From NCBI GenBank assembly GCA_902775895.1, contig CACYNO010000006.1, positions 1 to 64,000 of the forward strand: a DNA stretch of 64,000 nucleotides, in the 5' to 3' direction. Of the stretch, positions 1 to 9,143 are shown piece by piece; the first letter of the stretch is position 1, and each line of letters starts with the position of its first letter. Under the pieces are notes generated by a model. The model saw only the letters and a program-made list of their open reading frames with translations. It was not told where the DNA came from and ran no database searches. This DNA comes from an uncultured Lachnospiraceae bacterium (lineage in GTDB: Bacteria; Bacillota; Clostridia; Lachnospirales; Lachnospiraceae). The position numbers and the translations under genes are program-made.

Positions 1-98
1 CTTTTCGGCGAATTTTGTTTTTGCTTACTTTAATTCTACCGATGGCAACAAGCTGTGTCTACTTTTTATTTAAATTTGCGAAACTTATTATACGTTAT

Positions 99-218
99 CT
101 ATTTAGCTACCGTATTACGGGAAATGCCCATTGTTTTTGCTATATACCGCTGACTTTCGCCTGCAAGATAGCGTTGACGGATTTGTTTGATATGTATTTC
201 GTAATTCGCTGTAAACAC
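99..218 (-). pseudogene. IS21-family IstA N-terminal fragment (transposase remnant)
   Basis: A minus-strand reading frame from a possible GTG at 216-218 to a TAG at 99-101 encodes about 39 residues. They include QIRQRYLAGESQRYIAKTMG followed by ISRNTVAK. This resembles the N-terminal helix-turn-helix of IS21-type IstA transposases, where a similar ISRNTV stretch continues into a long DDE domain. Here the frame stops straight after the helix, and I see no further transposase sequence in the remaining 98 bases. I read it as a decayed insertion-sequence remnant. A small DNA-binding peptide is a less likely alternative. The left flank lies outside the window, so the extent is unknown. Confidence 0.5.
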
Positions 219-220
219 AG

Positions 221-251
221 AAAAGGACGGGACTGTTTAAAAGTCCCGCCC
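221..251 (-). terminator. Rho-independent terminator after the GlfT2-like gene
   Basis: The arms 225-234 and 242-251 pair over ten positions (GGACGGGACT with AGTCCCGCCC, one wobble) around a 7-nt loop. On the minus strand the stem is followed by TTTTC. It sits 19 bases past the stop codon of the glycosyltransferase gene at 270. Confidence 0.75.
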
Positions 252-269
252 CAACATTTGACTTAGAGC

Positions 270-2102
270 CTATTTTAAATACTCATCCCAAAAACGTTCT
301 CCCGTTATCTCCGTAGCCTTGTCCTGATACTCTTTTTCTATCCGTGTATGTTCCCGGTCATACTGGCCGATGATCCTTTCATATCTGGCTTTAATCTCAT
401 TGAACTTACTTCGGGATTTTTTAAAGACAACATACTTTTCATTTACGGGATCCACAGCAATGTTTTTATCAGTCAACACAATCTTGCCTGGATTGTATCC
501 CCAGCCGTATGGTATTACTCCCGTTTTCTTCTTCAAAAACATCTCCGGGATTCTCGCCTGTCCGTTATATGTGTAGTCATATATTTTTTTTATATTTGTA
601 TTGACCGGCTCAAAGTCATAAAGGGCATTCATGTCTATCTGTGACTTCAACTTGGCAGTAAGAGGCTTGAGTCGGTTATCCCGGGCTTTTTTGTCTTTCA
701 TGACTTTCTCGCCATCAAGATTAAAAAGGTAATCCGGTCCCTTCATGTAGTCCTCCACCGCATCAAGTAGAAGTGCGGCGCCTTTATAATTGAATTTATA
801 TACCTCTTCCCAAAATATCTGCTTGATATGACCGATACAGTCCACATCGTGTAGATCGGGGTGCATCGCCCTTACGGCAAGCTCATTTCTGTTTACCTGA
901 TAGTACTCCAGCGCTGCACTAAACTTGCCTTCAAACCCCTCATGCCATATACATATTCCGTTCATGGTAATGATCTCGGCGTGATTTCTAAGAGAGTATT
1001 CCACATCATCTCCCCTAAAGAATACCGGAAGCGGAAGGTTGTCCATACCGGCAACATTCGCCGGTATACAACAAAACCACCACGCAGCATACTGATGATA
1101 ATGTTCTCTTTTAATAACCTCATTATTTACGATGTCTGCCCACACAGTCAGGTCATAATTCGGCTTCAAGGCCTCGTGATAACCTTCTTCATTAAGTACC
1201 CCGATATCCTCATGCTGAATATTGGGGTGGCTCATTTTCAGCATGGCACCACTGATAAAATAATCCTTATATTCGTCTTTCACAAGACTGAGCAATTTGT
1301 AAAGACGTTTGAAGCTCTCCGGCACGAAAACCACATCATCATCCATGAGAAGGATATGTGTAGGCTTTTTATCCTGCCTGAAAGACTCCATCATACCTCT
1401 GGCAAAGCCTCCGGCTCCTCCGACATTTCTGTTGGGTACGACTTTGATCTTCTCATGTTCAAGTTCTTCGGGATCAATAGTCCTTCCGTTGTCTACTATA
1501 GTCCAGCAGAACCCGTCTCTATATTCCTCATCGCTGAGAAGCTTGCTGTTTAAAAGACCAATGTTCTTTTTTACGTAAGATTCTTTTTTGAACGTTGTGG
1601 TAACCATGGAAATAAAAGGCTTTCTTACAGCACTCTCATCAACGTCTGTCGCAAAATATGCCCTTTTGATGATCACGTCTGTCTTAGGCATAATGAAAAA
1701 TCCAAACAAACTGCTTTGTACATCTTCCGGAAAACTTAAGATAATCGTCTTTGTATCTTTTTCGGAAAAATCGTGGGTTGCAATAAGCTCCTTATGATGA
1801 ACATCTTTTTTCTTATAATGCCCGAACAGTTCGATTATAAAATCTCCGGATGCCTCCAAAACAAGATAAATGTTTTTTATGTTCGTGTATTTTTTCCATT
1901 TTTCAACGGAAAAGGAATTAAAATAAGTGAAAAAATCATAATCAATACCTTTTAAAAGCTTTTTTCCACCATCCTGATCATTTATAGCAGAAACTTTACT
2001 TTTATAGTATAAGTTCTTTACTTCTGCCTCCACAGTGTCTGTCATTATGATAATGTCCTGAATCTTAAAAAGTTTTGATTCATTAATGTCATTAACCAGC
2101 AT
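270..2102 (-). CDS. GlfT2-like galactofuranosyltransferase (family GT2)
   Basis: About 610 residues. This looks like a polymerising galactofuranosyltransferase that transfers Galf from UDP-Galf to a growing surface glycan at the cytoplasmic face. The N-terminal ~160 residues match the all-beta domain that precedes the GT-A domain in mycobacterial GlfT2. The GT-A part shows NRNVGGAGGF near residue 223, the metal-binding DDD near 252 (LLMDDDV) and WHEGFEGK near 384, all hallmarks of this family. I chose the ATG at 2100-2102 because GGAG lies nine bases upstream; an in-frame TTG two codons earlier has no ribosome site. The UDP-Galp mutase and a GlfT1-like enzyme encoded at 22.4-24.4 kb would supply substrate and primer. 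The acceptor is not known. Confidence 0.85.
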   Translation of the reverse strand: MLVNDINESKLFKIQDIIIMTDTVEAEVKNLYYKSKVSAINDQDGGKKLLKGIDYDFFTYFNSFSVEKWKKYTNIKNIYLVLEASGDFIIELFGHYKKKDVHHKELIATHDFSEKDTKTIILSFPEDVQSSLFGFFIMPKTDVIIKRAYFATDVDESAVRKPFISMVTTTFKKESYVKKNIGLLNSKLLSDEEYRDGFCWTIVDNGRTIDPEELEHEKIKVVPNRNVGGAGGFARGMMESFRQDKKPTHILLMDDDVVFVPESFKRLYKLLSLVKDEYKDYFISGAMLKMSHPNIQHEDIGVLNEEGYHEALKPNYDLTVWADIVNNEVIKREHYHQYAAWWFCCIPANVAGMDNLPLPVFFRGDDVEYSLRNHAEIITMNGICIWHEGFEGKFSAALEYYQVNRNELAVRAMHPDLHDVDCIGHIKQIFWEEVYKFNYKGAALLLDAVEDYMKGPDYLFNLDGEKVMKDKKARDNRLKPLTAKLKSQIDMNALYDFEPVNTNIKKIYDYTYNGQARIPEMFLKKKTGVIPYGWGYNPGKIVLTDKNIAVDPVNEKYVVFKKSRSKFNEIKARYERIIGQYDREHTRIEKEYQDKATEITGERFWDEYLK

Positions 2103-2187
2103 CTTCAATTCTCCAAAATAATAATTGTACTTTACGAAACTCTATTTTATCATCTATTTAATCATATGTTAACATTAAAAAAACTTA

Positions 2188-3018
2188 TTATAGCAAGATC
2201 AGCTGCTCCCCATATAAAGTCTGATCAAACTCCATCCCCATCTTAACATCCGGTTTGACCTTTTCCCCGTGAAAATCCGAACCGCATGATATCTTAAGAT
2301 CATATTTACGCGCCCACTCAAGATAAATATCTCTTTCTTCTTTCGTGTGCTTTGAATATAAACATTCAATGCCGTCTAATCCGCAATCTTTCAACCTCTT
2401 AACAAGAGACTCTTTTTCATCTGTATCCATACGATAAAGTCCCGGATGTGCTAGAACAGCCTTGCCCCCCGCCTTATGTATCAGGGATACAGATGTCATA
2501 CCATCAGGCTTTTTCCTTTCAGTGGCTTCCCGAAATTCCGGTGTATCCAGATATAATTTGAACGCTTCTTTTCTTGTGCTTACAATACCGTGATCCTGCA
2601 TCCATTCAGCAAAAAGAGGCCTGGCTATCAGACCATTAAGGGCTTTTTTCTTTATATCATCGTAATCAATATAAATTCCCAACCCCGACAGATAATCACA
2701 TATTACCTGACCACGCTTTAACCTTGCCTCTTTGAACTCATCACAAAAGGATCTGAGATCATGGTTGTTTTTGTCAACCCCATATCCCAATATATGTATC
2801 TCTTCGGAATCCTGAGTGCTTATTTCAATTCCCGGAACAAAAGTGATTCCTGTATTTCGCACACACTCAACAGCCTCTTTAAGTCCATCAACGGTGTCAT
2901 GATCAGTAAGCGCCATCAACTCGATGTCATTTTCTTTTGCCTTGTAAACCAGTTCTGCAGGTGTATACTGCCCGTCTGATGAAGTAGAATGCATGTGCAT
3001 ATCAATTTTTCGGATCAT
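2188..3018 (-). CDS. PHP-domain phosphoesterase (TrpH/YciV type)
   Basis: About 276 residues. It has the PHP metal-dependent phosphoesterase fold: HMH at residues 8-10, LTDHD near residue 40, AHPG and a C-terminal SDFHG, which together ligate a trinuclear metal site. Full-length stand-alone PHP proteins of this size (TrpH/YciV) act on 3',5'-nucleoside bisphosphates and short RNA ends, so a role in nucleotide or RNA turnover is the best guess. The start is the ATG at 3016-3018, six bases after GGAGG; a longer frame extends upstream but has no ribosome site. It lies 28 bases after the GH43-like gene and may be co-transcribed with it. Confidence 0.85.
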   Translation of the reverse strand: MIRKIDMHMHSTSSDGQYTPAELVYKAKENDIELMALTDHDTVDGLKEAVECVRNTGITFVPGIEISTQDSEEIHILGYGVDKNNHDLRSFCDEFKEARLKRGQVICDYLSGLGIYIDYDDIKKKALNGLIARPLFAEWMQDHGIVSTRKEAFKLYLDTPEFREATERKKPDGMTSVSLIHKAGGKAVLAHPGLYRMDTDEKESLVKRLKDCGLDGIECLYSKHTKEERDIYLEWARKYDLKISCGSDFHGEKVKPDVKMGMEFDQTLYGEQLILL

Positions 3019-3046
3019 CTTTCCTCCATAGTATAATACTGTTTTT

Positions 3047-5806
3047 TTAACCGATGACTCTTCCTTCAAATACTTTGTAAACTATCCCGTTTTCATCGGT
3101 GTATGTACCTGTGTATGTATCGTTTAATATCCCGTTTTCTACATAGTAAAGTTTGCCGTTTCCACTGTCTGAAGCTGATATACCCGTAAATGATCCGTCA
3201 TGAGCTCCTTTATTTACATAATACCATTTACCATCAACAGGATATCTTGAAAGGCCTGTGTATGATCTGTCATACATACCTTTTTTTGCATAGTACAACT
3301 TACCGTCTGTCGACTTTGCTATTCCGTTATAAGACGGTGAAAATCTTCCTACATTTGAATAATACCATTTACCGTCTAAATGCTTTGCCAAACCCGTATA
3401 AGTCTTATCCCAATCTCCTTTGTTTACATAAAAAATACCTCCGTTTATAGAGTCAGCCATTCCGCTGTATGTAGTATCTTTACGGCCGGCCTGCACAAAA
3501 GAATAAGTCCCATCGCCTTTCCCATTGGGTACAAGACCCGTAAAATCTTTTTTCCACATGCCGTTTTGTACAAAATACAACTTACCGTTCGTCGATATTG
3601 ACATTCCGGTATATGAAGGTGAATGTCTGCCATCTTTTACATAGTACCACTTGCCATCGGTATACTTTGAAAGGCCCGTATAAGTCTTATCCCAATTCCC
3701 GTTTTTCACAAAATACAGACCACCGTTTATGGATCTTGCTATTCCAGTGTATGTAGTATCCAGACAACCTGCTTTGACGTAAGAATAAGTACCATTACCC
3801 TTTCCTGTAGGCACAAGACCCGTCTGGTTATTATCCCATTTACCGCTTTTAACAAAATAGGTTTTACCATTTGTGGATACGGCCAATCCCGTATATGATG
3901 ACTCATATCTTCCGTTTTTTGCATAATACCATTGTCCATCAGTACTCTTTGCAAGACCTGTATAAGTATCATCCCATAATCCGTTTCTTACAAAAAACCA
4001 TTTACCTGGAACTGATTTTGATTGCGCAAATCCTGTATACGTCTTATCCTGAATACCTTTCTTCATATAATGGTATTTACCATTCCCGTCTGATACCAGG
4101 CCGGTAAAGGATTGATCCCACATACCTTTTGTAACAAGAAAAAGCTTATTTCCTCCGCTTGTCGATGTTGCCACACCGTTATAGGAGGGAGAAAATCTTC
4201 CCTTATTCATGAAATACCACTTTTTATCGGCTCCATACTGTGCAAGCCCGGTATAGCTCTCATCCCACGTGCCGCCTCTTACGAAATACTTCTGACCGTT
4301 TGTTGAAACTGCAACACCTACATAGGAGGTATCATGGCAACCCTTGTTTATGTAATACCATACGCTGTCCTGCGGATACAACCCAGTATAGGTCTTGTCC
4401 CATTCTCCCCCTGTAACATAATATTTTTTCCCGTTAGTAGAGTTTGCAATGCCGCAATACTTTTTATCATGAACACCTGTTGAAAAATAATACCATTTTC
4501 CGTTCGGCGCCTGATTTAAACCGGTAAATGTAGTGTCTACTTTTCCGTTTTTAAATACTTTATATTCTCCATACTGTTCTTTTACACCGGTAAAAGTATC
4601 TTCAGGAGAAGGAGTGTATTTTCCACCCTTGCTCCTGTAAATGTCCATTATTTTGGATATCACGTTTTTATCTTTAATAACACATACAGAACCATGTCTG
4701 TTCAGAATAGTTTTTCCGTCAATAGTCTTTGTAGTGATCCTGTGCGTATTTCCCCAACCACTTGAAAGATAGTCCGATTCGGTAACAAAAATACCCGTAG
4801 TCCCGTCAGACGCACCATATGGATAATCTGCAATTTTATCCGTATACATCATATATCTTCCATTAAACTTAGTGAGACACGGTCCTTCATAGCCTTGTAC
4901 CACATTTGAGCAAACCAAAACCCATTTACTGTCAACAGATAAACTGCTTGTTTTCCAAATTTCACATATAGTACCATCTCTCTTAATAGAAAGATAATAT
5001 ACTCCGTTTTCTTTGTAAATTGATGCATCAATATAGTTCTTACTTGTTGCGCCTGACAGATTCATAGGATATGCACTACTGTAAGAACAACGCGGCATCT
5101 GTGCACGGGCATTTTCTGTCGTCAATGTATCTGTGGTCCCCGGCTGGAGATTGGATGCTTTTATTATATACGGAGACATATAATCCACTGTCTTATTTCC
5201 ATGGAACGAACTGTAATACCCTAAGCAAGCCACAATCCAACCGGTCCCGTCATCATCTATAAAAAGATCCGGCGCAGCACAGTCAAAATCCTTGAGGTTA
5301 TCTCTCTTGCCGTCCTTTCCATAAGGCAGCTGTGTAGGTCTTATAACAGAATTAACATTAGCACCTGTGAGATCCCCTCCGGCATTGGGATAACTCCAAT
5401 ATTTCAAATCTTTAGAATACGAGAGCATAGGCTGGAATGTCCCTGCATTATCTCCGCTCTTCCAAGTAAAACCTGACATAGTCCAGAAAAACCCGCCGTG
5501 ATACTGCAACGCAGGATCATGTAAACATTTCGCATAATCAACATAGGGATCTACGATAACGTTATCACTTGAACTGGTCTTATTTCTGTCCTCAAATGCT
5601 ACACCAATGGATATAAATTCCGTACCATTAAAGGAAACGTAAAGTGTATCCGACTGATCTTCCTGACTGTTGAAAAAAATACCAAGAAGCAATTCTGAGG
5701 GGTTTTGTGTTTCCTCCTGCGCATTAACCATTGCTGCCGGTGATAAGACAGCCGGTAACATAAGTGCAGAGAGGGCGCCTGCAATTAACATTTTGATTCT
5801 TTTCAT
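3047..5806 (-). CDS. Secreted GH43-like five-bladed propeller protein with 22 wall-binding-type repeats
   Basis: 919 residues. Residues 1-29 form a signal peptide (KR-rich start, hydrophobic core, NAQE cleavage region). Residues ~60-390 resemble a family 43 glycoside hydrolase, which cleaves arabinan, xylan or related furanosides. The expected acidic residues are visible: HDPAL near 96, APDLF near 180 and GYEGPC near 307, with a later RHGS. From about residue 402 to the end run 22 consecutive ~22-24-residue units of the pattern SYTGLA..TDGKWYYV..G..D. Aromatic repeats of this kind usually anchor proteins to wall polymers. The units form a four-unit higher-order repeat. Substrate could be the organism's own furanose-rich polymer or plant arabinan; that is inference. 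Confidence 0.8.
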   Translation of the reverse strand: MKRIKMLIAGALSALMLPAVLSPAAMVNAQEETQNPSELLLGIFFNSQEDQSDTLYVSFNGTEFISIGVAFEDRNKTSSSDNVIVDPYVDYAKCLHDPALQYHGGFFWTMSGFTWKSGDNAGTFQPMLSYSKDLKYWSYPNAGGDLTGANVNSVIRPTQLPYGKDGKRDNLKDFDCAAPDLFIDDDGTGWIVACLGYYSSFHGNKTVDYMSPYIIKASNLQPGTTDTLTTENARAQMPRCSYSSAYPMNLSGATSKNYIDASIYKENGVYYLSIKRDGTICEIWKTSSLSVDSKWVLVCSNVVQGYEGPCLTKFNGRYMMYTDKIADYPYGASDGTTGIFVTESDYLSSGWGNTHRITTKTIDGKTILNRHGSVCVIKDKNVISKIMDIYRSKGGKYTPSPEDTFTGVKEQYGEYKVFKNGKVDTTFTGLNQAPNGKWYYFSTGVHDKKYCGIANSTNGKKYYVTGGEWDKTYTGLYPQDSVWYYINKGCHDTSYVGVAVSTNGQKYFVRGGTWDESYTGLAQYGADKKWYFMNKGRFSPSYNGVATSTSGGNKLFLVTKGMWDQSFTGLVSDGNGKYHYMKKGIQDKTYTGFAQSKSVPGKWFFVRNGLWDDTYTGLAKSTDGQWYYAKNGRYESSYTGLAVSTNGKTYFVKSGKWDNNQTGLVPTGKGNGTYSYVKAGCLDTTYTGIARSINGGLYFVKNGNWDKTYTGLSKYTDGKWYYVKDGRHSPSYTGMSISTNGKLYFVQNGMWKKDFTGLVPNGKGDGTYSFVQAGRKDTTYSGMADSINGGIFYVNKGDWDKTYTGLAKHLDGKWYYSNVGRFSPSYNGIAKSTDGKLYYAKKGMYDRSYTGLSRYPVDGKWYYVNKGAHDGSFTGISASDSGNGKLYYVENGILNDTYTGTYTDENGIVYKVFEGRVIG

Positions 5807-5860
5807 AACTAATTAACACTTCCTTTTTATATCATATTGCAATTAACTGACTTTGTCTAA

Positions 5861-5866
5861 ATTATA
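5861..5866 (-). promoter_or_regulatory. Candidate -10 box for the GH43-like gene
   Basis: On the minus strand a perfect TATAAT lies about 55 bases before the ATG at 5806, inside an AT-rich stretch. The matching -35 box is poor, so the call rests on the -10 hexamer and its position. AGGAAG in the leader is the likely ribosome site. Confidence 0.4.
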
Positions 5867-5943
5867 ACATATTTTTTAAAAAAACACACTTTATATCGTT
5901 AGTTATCATTACTTTTTATGGATAGTAATTAATCAAAACACAC

Positions 5944-5971
5944 AAAAACCCCGAAAACAAATTTCTCGGGG
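5944..5971 (-). terminator. Terminator after the cytidylyltransferase/PLP fusion gene
   Basis: CCCCGA at 5949-5954 pairs with TCGGGG at 5966-5971. On the minus strand the stem is followed by TTTTTGTG. It lies 15 bases after the stop codon at 5987. Confidence 0.7.
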
Positions 5972-5986
5972 TAATAAGACTGTCTA

Positions 5987-7801
5987 TTATGTTAGTTTGA
6001 TCTCTTTTTTCATAGCAGCAATAAGAACGTCATTATCCTCAGTGTTTCTGATTGCCAGACGCAGATAATTTTTCCCTTCCGTTTTGGAGGCCAGTTCTTT
6101 AATTAGTAAATTATGGTGAATCAACAGTCTCTTCAACAACTCTTTTGACGAAAGACGCGGATCCAGCTCAACCATCAGATAATTTGCCTGAGATGGAATA
6201 ACTCTTATACCTTCAATTTTTTCTAATTCTTTCTGATATCGCTTTCTCTCTTCACGGAATCTTACCAACGCTGCAGCATAATCTTTATTATACTTTTCGG
6301 CAATCTGCATGTAAAACTCTGCAAATGAGTTTATGTTCCAAATGGATACATCTTTTTTAAGTTTATCTATCATTAAAGAATCTCCGGAGGCAAGCACTCC
6401 TAATCGAAGTCCCGGAACGCCATAAGACTTTGATATGCTTTTCATAATAAAAAGATGTTTGTTCTTATCAAGTATATCCTGTTTGATCAGACTGCTGTCT
6501 TCTTCGTCTGAAAAATCAACAAACGATTCATCAATTATGATGCTGATATTATTATCTTTGCACCAATCCACAATGCGAAGTATATCCTTCTTAGGAATGT
6601 AATTTCCCGTAGGGTTATCAGGATTAACAATAACAAGCGAACTGATACCGCTATCAGAAAAAAAGCTGATCAGGTCATCTGCCGAGTACGAATAATCATT
6701 ATTTTGAGGTACATAACTTACACTTTTCTCACTGTCATAACGATTGGGATATTCTTCAAAAGTAGGTCTTACAAAGCCGACTTTTCCTTCGAGATGCTCC
6801 ATCAGGCTTTTTATCAGTTCTGCTGCACCGTTACCGACTATTATACTTTCCTGACGAACTCCAAAATTCTTTGCAGCTAAAAGACTGTTGATGTGCATAC
6901 CTGAAGGATATTCCACAAGCAAAGTATCAAAACTTGCTCTGATCTCGTCTTTCATTTTATCAGGTGGGAAATAAGGATTTACCAGATAACAAAAATCTAT
7001 CAGCTTAGGATATCTCCAATATCCGCCATAACGCCCCTGTAGCCTTTTTACTCTTTCATCCTCGTCAGGAGTAAAGATAGACTCTGCAATATCAAGATCC
7101 TGGATATCATCTATCTCATACCAGCTTTGACCCGTTAGCCTTTTGGCTTTTATCTCGGGATCATCCAACATGGTAATAACCCTTAAGACCTGTTCGTAAT
7201 ATTCATTTTGGCCGAGTGCCGTCCGATACGCTTCAAGAAATGGAACATAATGTGTCTCTGAAAAATGCCTGCTGAATTTATAAATGTTAACCGTCTTGTA
7301 GTAGTCTTTGGTTTCATTAAATCTTATCTTATTACCCGGAAGGAATGCTTCTATGCTATCATCCGCTCCCAACTTCATACATGTCCCATCCATCCAGGAT
7401 TCGTACTTATCAACCAGTGCCAGAGTTTCCCGCGGGTCTGATATCAATTCTTCTATCACGCTGTCTTCAAATATAAGATCTGACTCAAAAAGCAGACTGT
7501 CTTCTTTACAAAGCCAGTCTTTAGCCAACGCCAGAGAATAAATGTTATTTGTCTTGTCGTAATCCGGGTTATTTACGTAGACAATTGGCGTTTTGATGTT
7601 CAATGTCCCTATATAATCAATGAGTTTTTGTCCATGGTACCCGACAACTATAACTATACGGGACAGATTATGTTGCTCCAGCTGATTCAGCATACGATCG
7701 ATCAATGCGACGCCGTTGACCTTAACCATACACTTTGTATTGTCTCTGGTTAATTCCTTAAGTCTTTTTCCCATACCTGCTGCTAAAATAATCGCCTGCA
7801 T
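5987..7801 (-). CDS. Fusion of LicC-like cytidylyltransferase and CobD/HisC-like PLP enzyme
   Basis: About 604 residues. Residues 1-235 are a sugar-phosphate-type nucleotidyltransferase: LAAGMGKRL at the start, a DYDKTNNIYSL segment typical of phosphocholine cytidylyltransferases, and an acidic ESDL metal site. Residues ~265-604 are a fold-type I PLP enzyme with NPDNPTGNY, IIIDES and the PLP lysine in SISKSYGVPG near residue 454. Relatives of the second half include histidinol-phosphate aminotransferase, threonine-phosphate decarboxylase (CobD) and Campylobacter serine-phosphate decarboxylase. I infer that it makes a phospho-amino-alcohol and activates it as a CDP derivative for surface decoration. 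The start is the ATG at 7799-7801 after AAGGAGG; the longer frame lacks a site. Confidence 0.75.
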   Translation of the reverse strand: MQAIILAAGMGKRLKELTRDNTKCMVKVNGVALIDRMLNQLEQHNLSRIVIVVGYHGQKLIDYIGTLNIKTPIVYVNNPDYDKTNNIYSLALAKDWLCKEDSLLFESDLIFEDSVIEELISDPRETLALVDKYESWMDGTCMKLGADDSIEAFLPGNKIRFNETKDYYKTVNIYKFSRHFSETHYVPFLEAYRTALGQNEYYEQVLRVITMLDDPEIKAKRLTGQSWYEIDDIQDLDIAESIFTPDEDERVKRLQGRYGGYWRYPKLIDFCYLVNPYFPPDKMKDEIRASFDTLLVEYPSGMHINSLLAAKNFGVRQESIIVGNGAAELIKSLMEHLEGKVGFVRPTFEEYPNRYDSEKSVSYVPQNNDYSYSADDLISFFSDSGISSLVIVNPDNPTGNYIPKKDILRIVDWCKDNNISIIIDESFVDFSDEEDSSLIKQDILDKNKHLFIMKSISKSYGVPGLRLGVLASGDSLMIDKLKKDVSIWNINSFAEFYMQIAEKYNKDYAAALVRFREERKRYQKELEKIEGIRVIPSQANYLMVELDPRLSSKELLKRLLIHHNLLIKELASKTEGKNYLRLAIRNTEDNDVLIAAMKKEIKLT

Positions 7802-7818
7802 CTCACCGGCCTCCTTAC

Positions 7819-8616
7819 TTAATCTTTCTCGTCTTTCACAAGCTTGGACCATTCCCCTATAGTTTCAAATCCGACTCCCTTGTGCATCCTTTCTGCCGCT
7901 TCTATATAGTAATACGAGAACACATCCTTGCTTTCCCGTATAAGAGCCTCACACAGAGCCGCCAGTATCCCCTCGGAATAACCTTTACCTCTGAACTCCG
8001 GGGCGGTTATCACTCCGCTGATCACGGCAAGATCAGACAACTCGGCATATGTAGCTGCATGTCCTATCAAAGCATTGTCCGTATTTCTCAAAATGTAATT
8101 GCGGCCGAATCCTTCTTTTCTGCGTTCTGTAAACTGGGATAACAGATCTTCATAGCGGTACGGACCGCCTAGCTCGTCATCTTTTGATATAAGATCAACT
8201 ATCTCCCTGATCTCACCGTCTCCTGAACTGTATGCTCCCGGAGCCGGTACCGCTTTTATCTCCGCAAGCTTCCCCACGCTCCCGCATTCCTCCGAATATC
8301 CCGAAAAAAAGGCCTTTATAAGATCTATCGTATCTTTCATGCCCGCAACCATCGTCGGCGTATTATTCAGGATAAGTCCGGAAACACTTTCCTTATCGAA
8401 TTCATTATCCCTGCTGAATATCTGCATACCCGTATGATATCCGGATACTACGGCCTCCGGCTTACCATCTTTATCTTCGCAGAGCCATACGGTAAAAAAG
8501 TCCGTATTCATGCCGTATTTTTTAATATCAATGTACATATACAGACACTTCCCGTAATCTCTGTCTATATACTCAAGGACTTTTTCAATGTCGCCGTTAT
8601 CACATTTTCTTATCAT
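7819..8616 (-). CDS. GNAT-family acetyltransferase
   Basis: About 265 residues. The C-terminal half has the GNAT acetyl-CoA loop (FRGKGYSEGIL near residue 212), preceded by a core strand ALIGHAATYAEL and a strand VISGVITAPE. The N-terminal half is less conserved, as in two-domain GNATs. It lies 17 bases upstream of the fusion gene and 14 bases after the kinase gene, so it is probably part of the same surface-decoration operon and may acylate an amino group of the intermediate; that is inference. The start is the ATG at 8614-8616 with AAGG upstream; an in-frame TTG six codons earlier overlaps the previous stop. Confidence 0.65.
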   Translation of the reverse strand: MIRKCDNGDIEKVLEYIDRDYGKCLYMYIDIKKYGMNTDFFTVWLCEDKDGKPEAVVSGYHTGMQIFSRDNEFDKESVSGLILNNTPTMVAGMKDTIDLIKAFFSGYSEECGSVGKLAEIKAVPAPGAYSSGDGEIREIVDLISKDDELGGPYRYEDLLSQFTERRKEGFGRNYILRNTDNALIGHAATYAELSDLAVISGVITAPEFRGKGYSEGILAALCEALIRESKDVFSYYYIEAAERMHKGVGFETIGEWSKLVKDEKD

Positions 8617-8630
8617 TTTTTTCCTTAAGT

Positions 8631-9143
8631 TCAAAAACCAAACTTGTCGATGATCATCTTCAGGGCATCGTCCGGGTCTGAATCACCGTAATTTTCTATA
8701 ACGATATCAGGGTTATGCGGTTCATCAAAATCCATATTAATCCCCGGCAGATGCTCGATCTCTCCTCTGAGAGCCCTGGAGTATAACTGCTTCTGATCCC
8801 TGCGTATCAGCTCGTCTATATCCACTTTCAGGTATATCTCATAATAATTCTCGATAGTATCACGATTTAACTTTCGTATATCCTCGTTCATGCCCACTAT
8901 ACAGCAGATAACGTCCAGATCCTGATCCGTAAGAAGCTTGCACAAACGGTTTGTCATCCTGGCATTGTTCATCCTTCCTTCATCTGAGTAATCAGTTGAC
9001 TGATACACTGACCTGAGTGCATCTCCGTCAAAAAGGATGACACCGTTATCTTTGCTCTTTAAATAATTATAAAGCTTTGTCCCTATAGTAGTCTTCCCGG
9101 CCCCGGACAATCCGGTCACCCAAATTAATTTTCCTTTACCCAT
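8631..9143 (-). CDS. Adenylylsulfate-kinase-like (CysC family) P-loop kinase
   Basis: 170 residues. It has P-loop GLSGAGKT at residues 11-18, the DGDALR nucleotide segment, and the CysC-type C-terminal block LYSRALRGEIEHLPGI. In sulfate assimilation this family phosphorylates APS at the 3' hydroxyl to give PAPS. No ATP sulfurylase or sulfotransferase of the PAPS type is adjacent. The catalytic ISP.R segment of true CysC is replaced by CCIVGMNEDIRK. A CysC relative in Campylobacter (Cj1415) instead phosphorylates CDP-phosphoramidate. The neighbouring cytidylyltransferase makes a similar role on a CDP-linked head group plausible. Start ATG at 9141-9143; an upstream GTG is possible. Confidence 0.7.
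   Translation of the reverse strand: MGKGKLIWVTGLSGAGKTTIGTKLYNYLKSKDNGVILFDGDALRSVYQSTDYSDEGRMNNARMTNRLCKLLTDQDLDVICCIVGMNEDIRKLNRDTIENYYEIYLKVDIDELIRRDQKQLYSRALRGEIEHLPGINMDFDEPHNPDIVIENYGDSDPDDALKMIIDKFGF

Noticed and set aside
861-1553. A 230-codon plus-strand frame inside the GlfT2-like gene
   Set aside because: Antisense to a gene with clear family motifs; no start signal or domain of its own.
3047-4600. Possible CRISPR-like array because of regular ~70-bp spacing
   Set aside because: The repeats are in frame and encode aromatic protein units of varying sequence; there are no exact repeats with unique spacers.
8631-9143. Sulfate assimilation by APS kinase
   Set aside because: No ATP sulfurylase or PAPS-using enzyme is adjacent and part of the catalytic block differs; the neighbours are CDP-linked surface-glycan enzymes.
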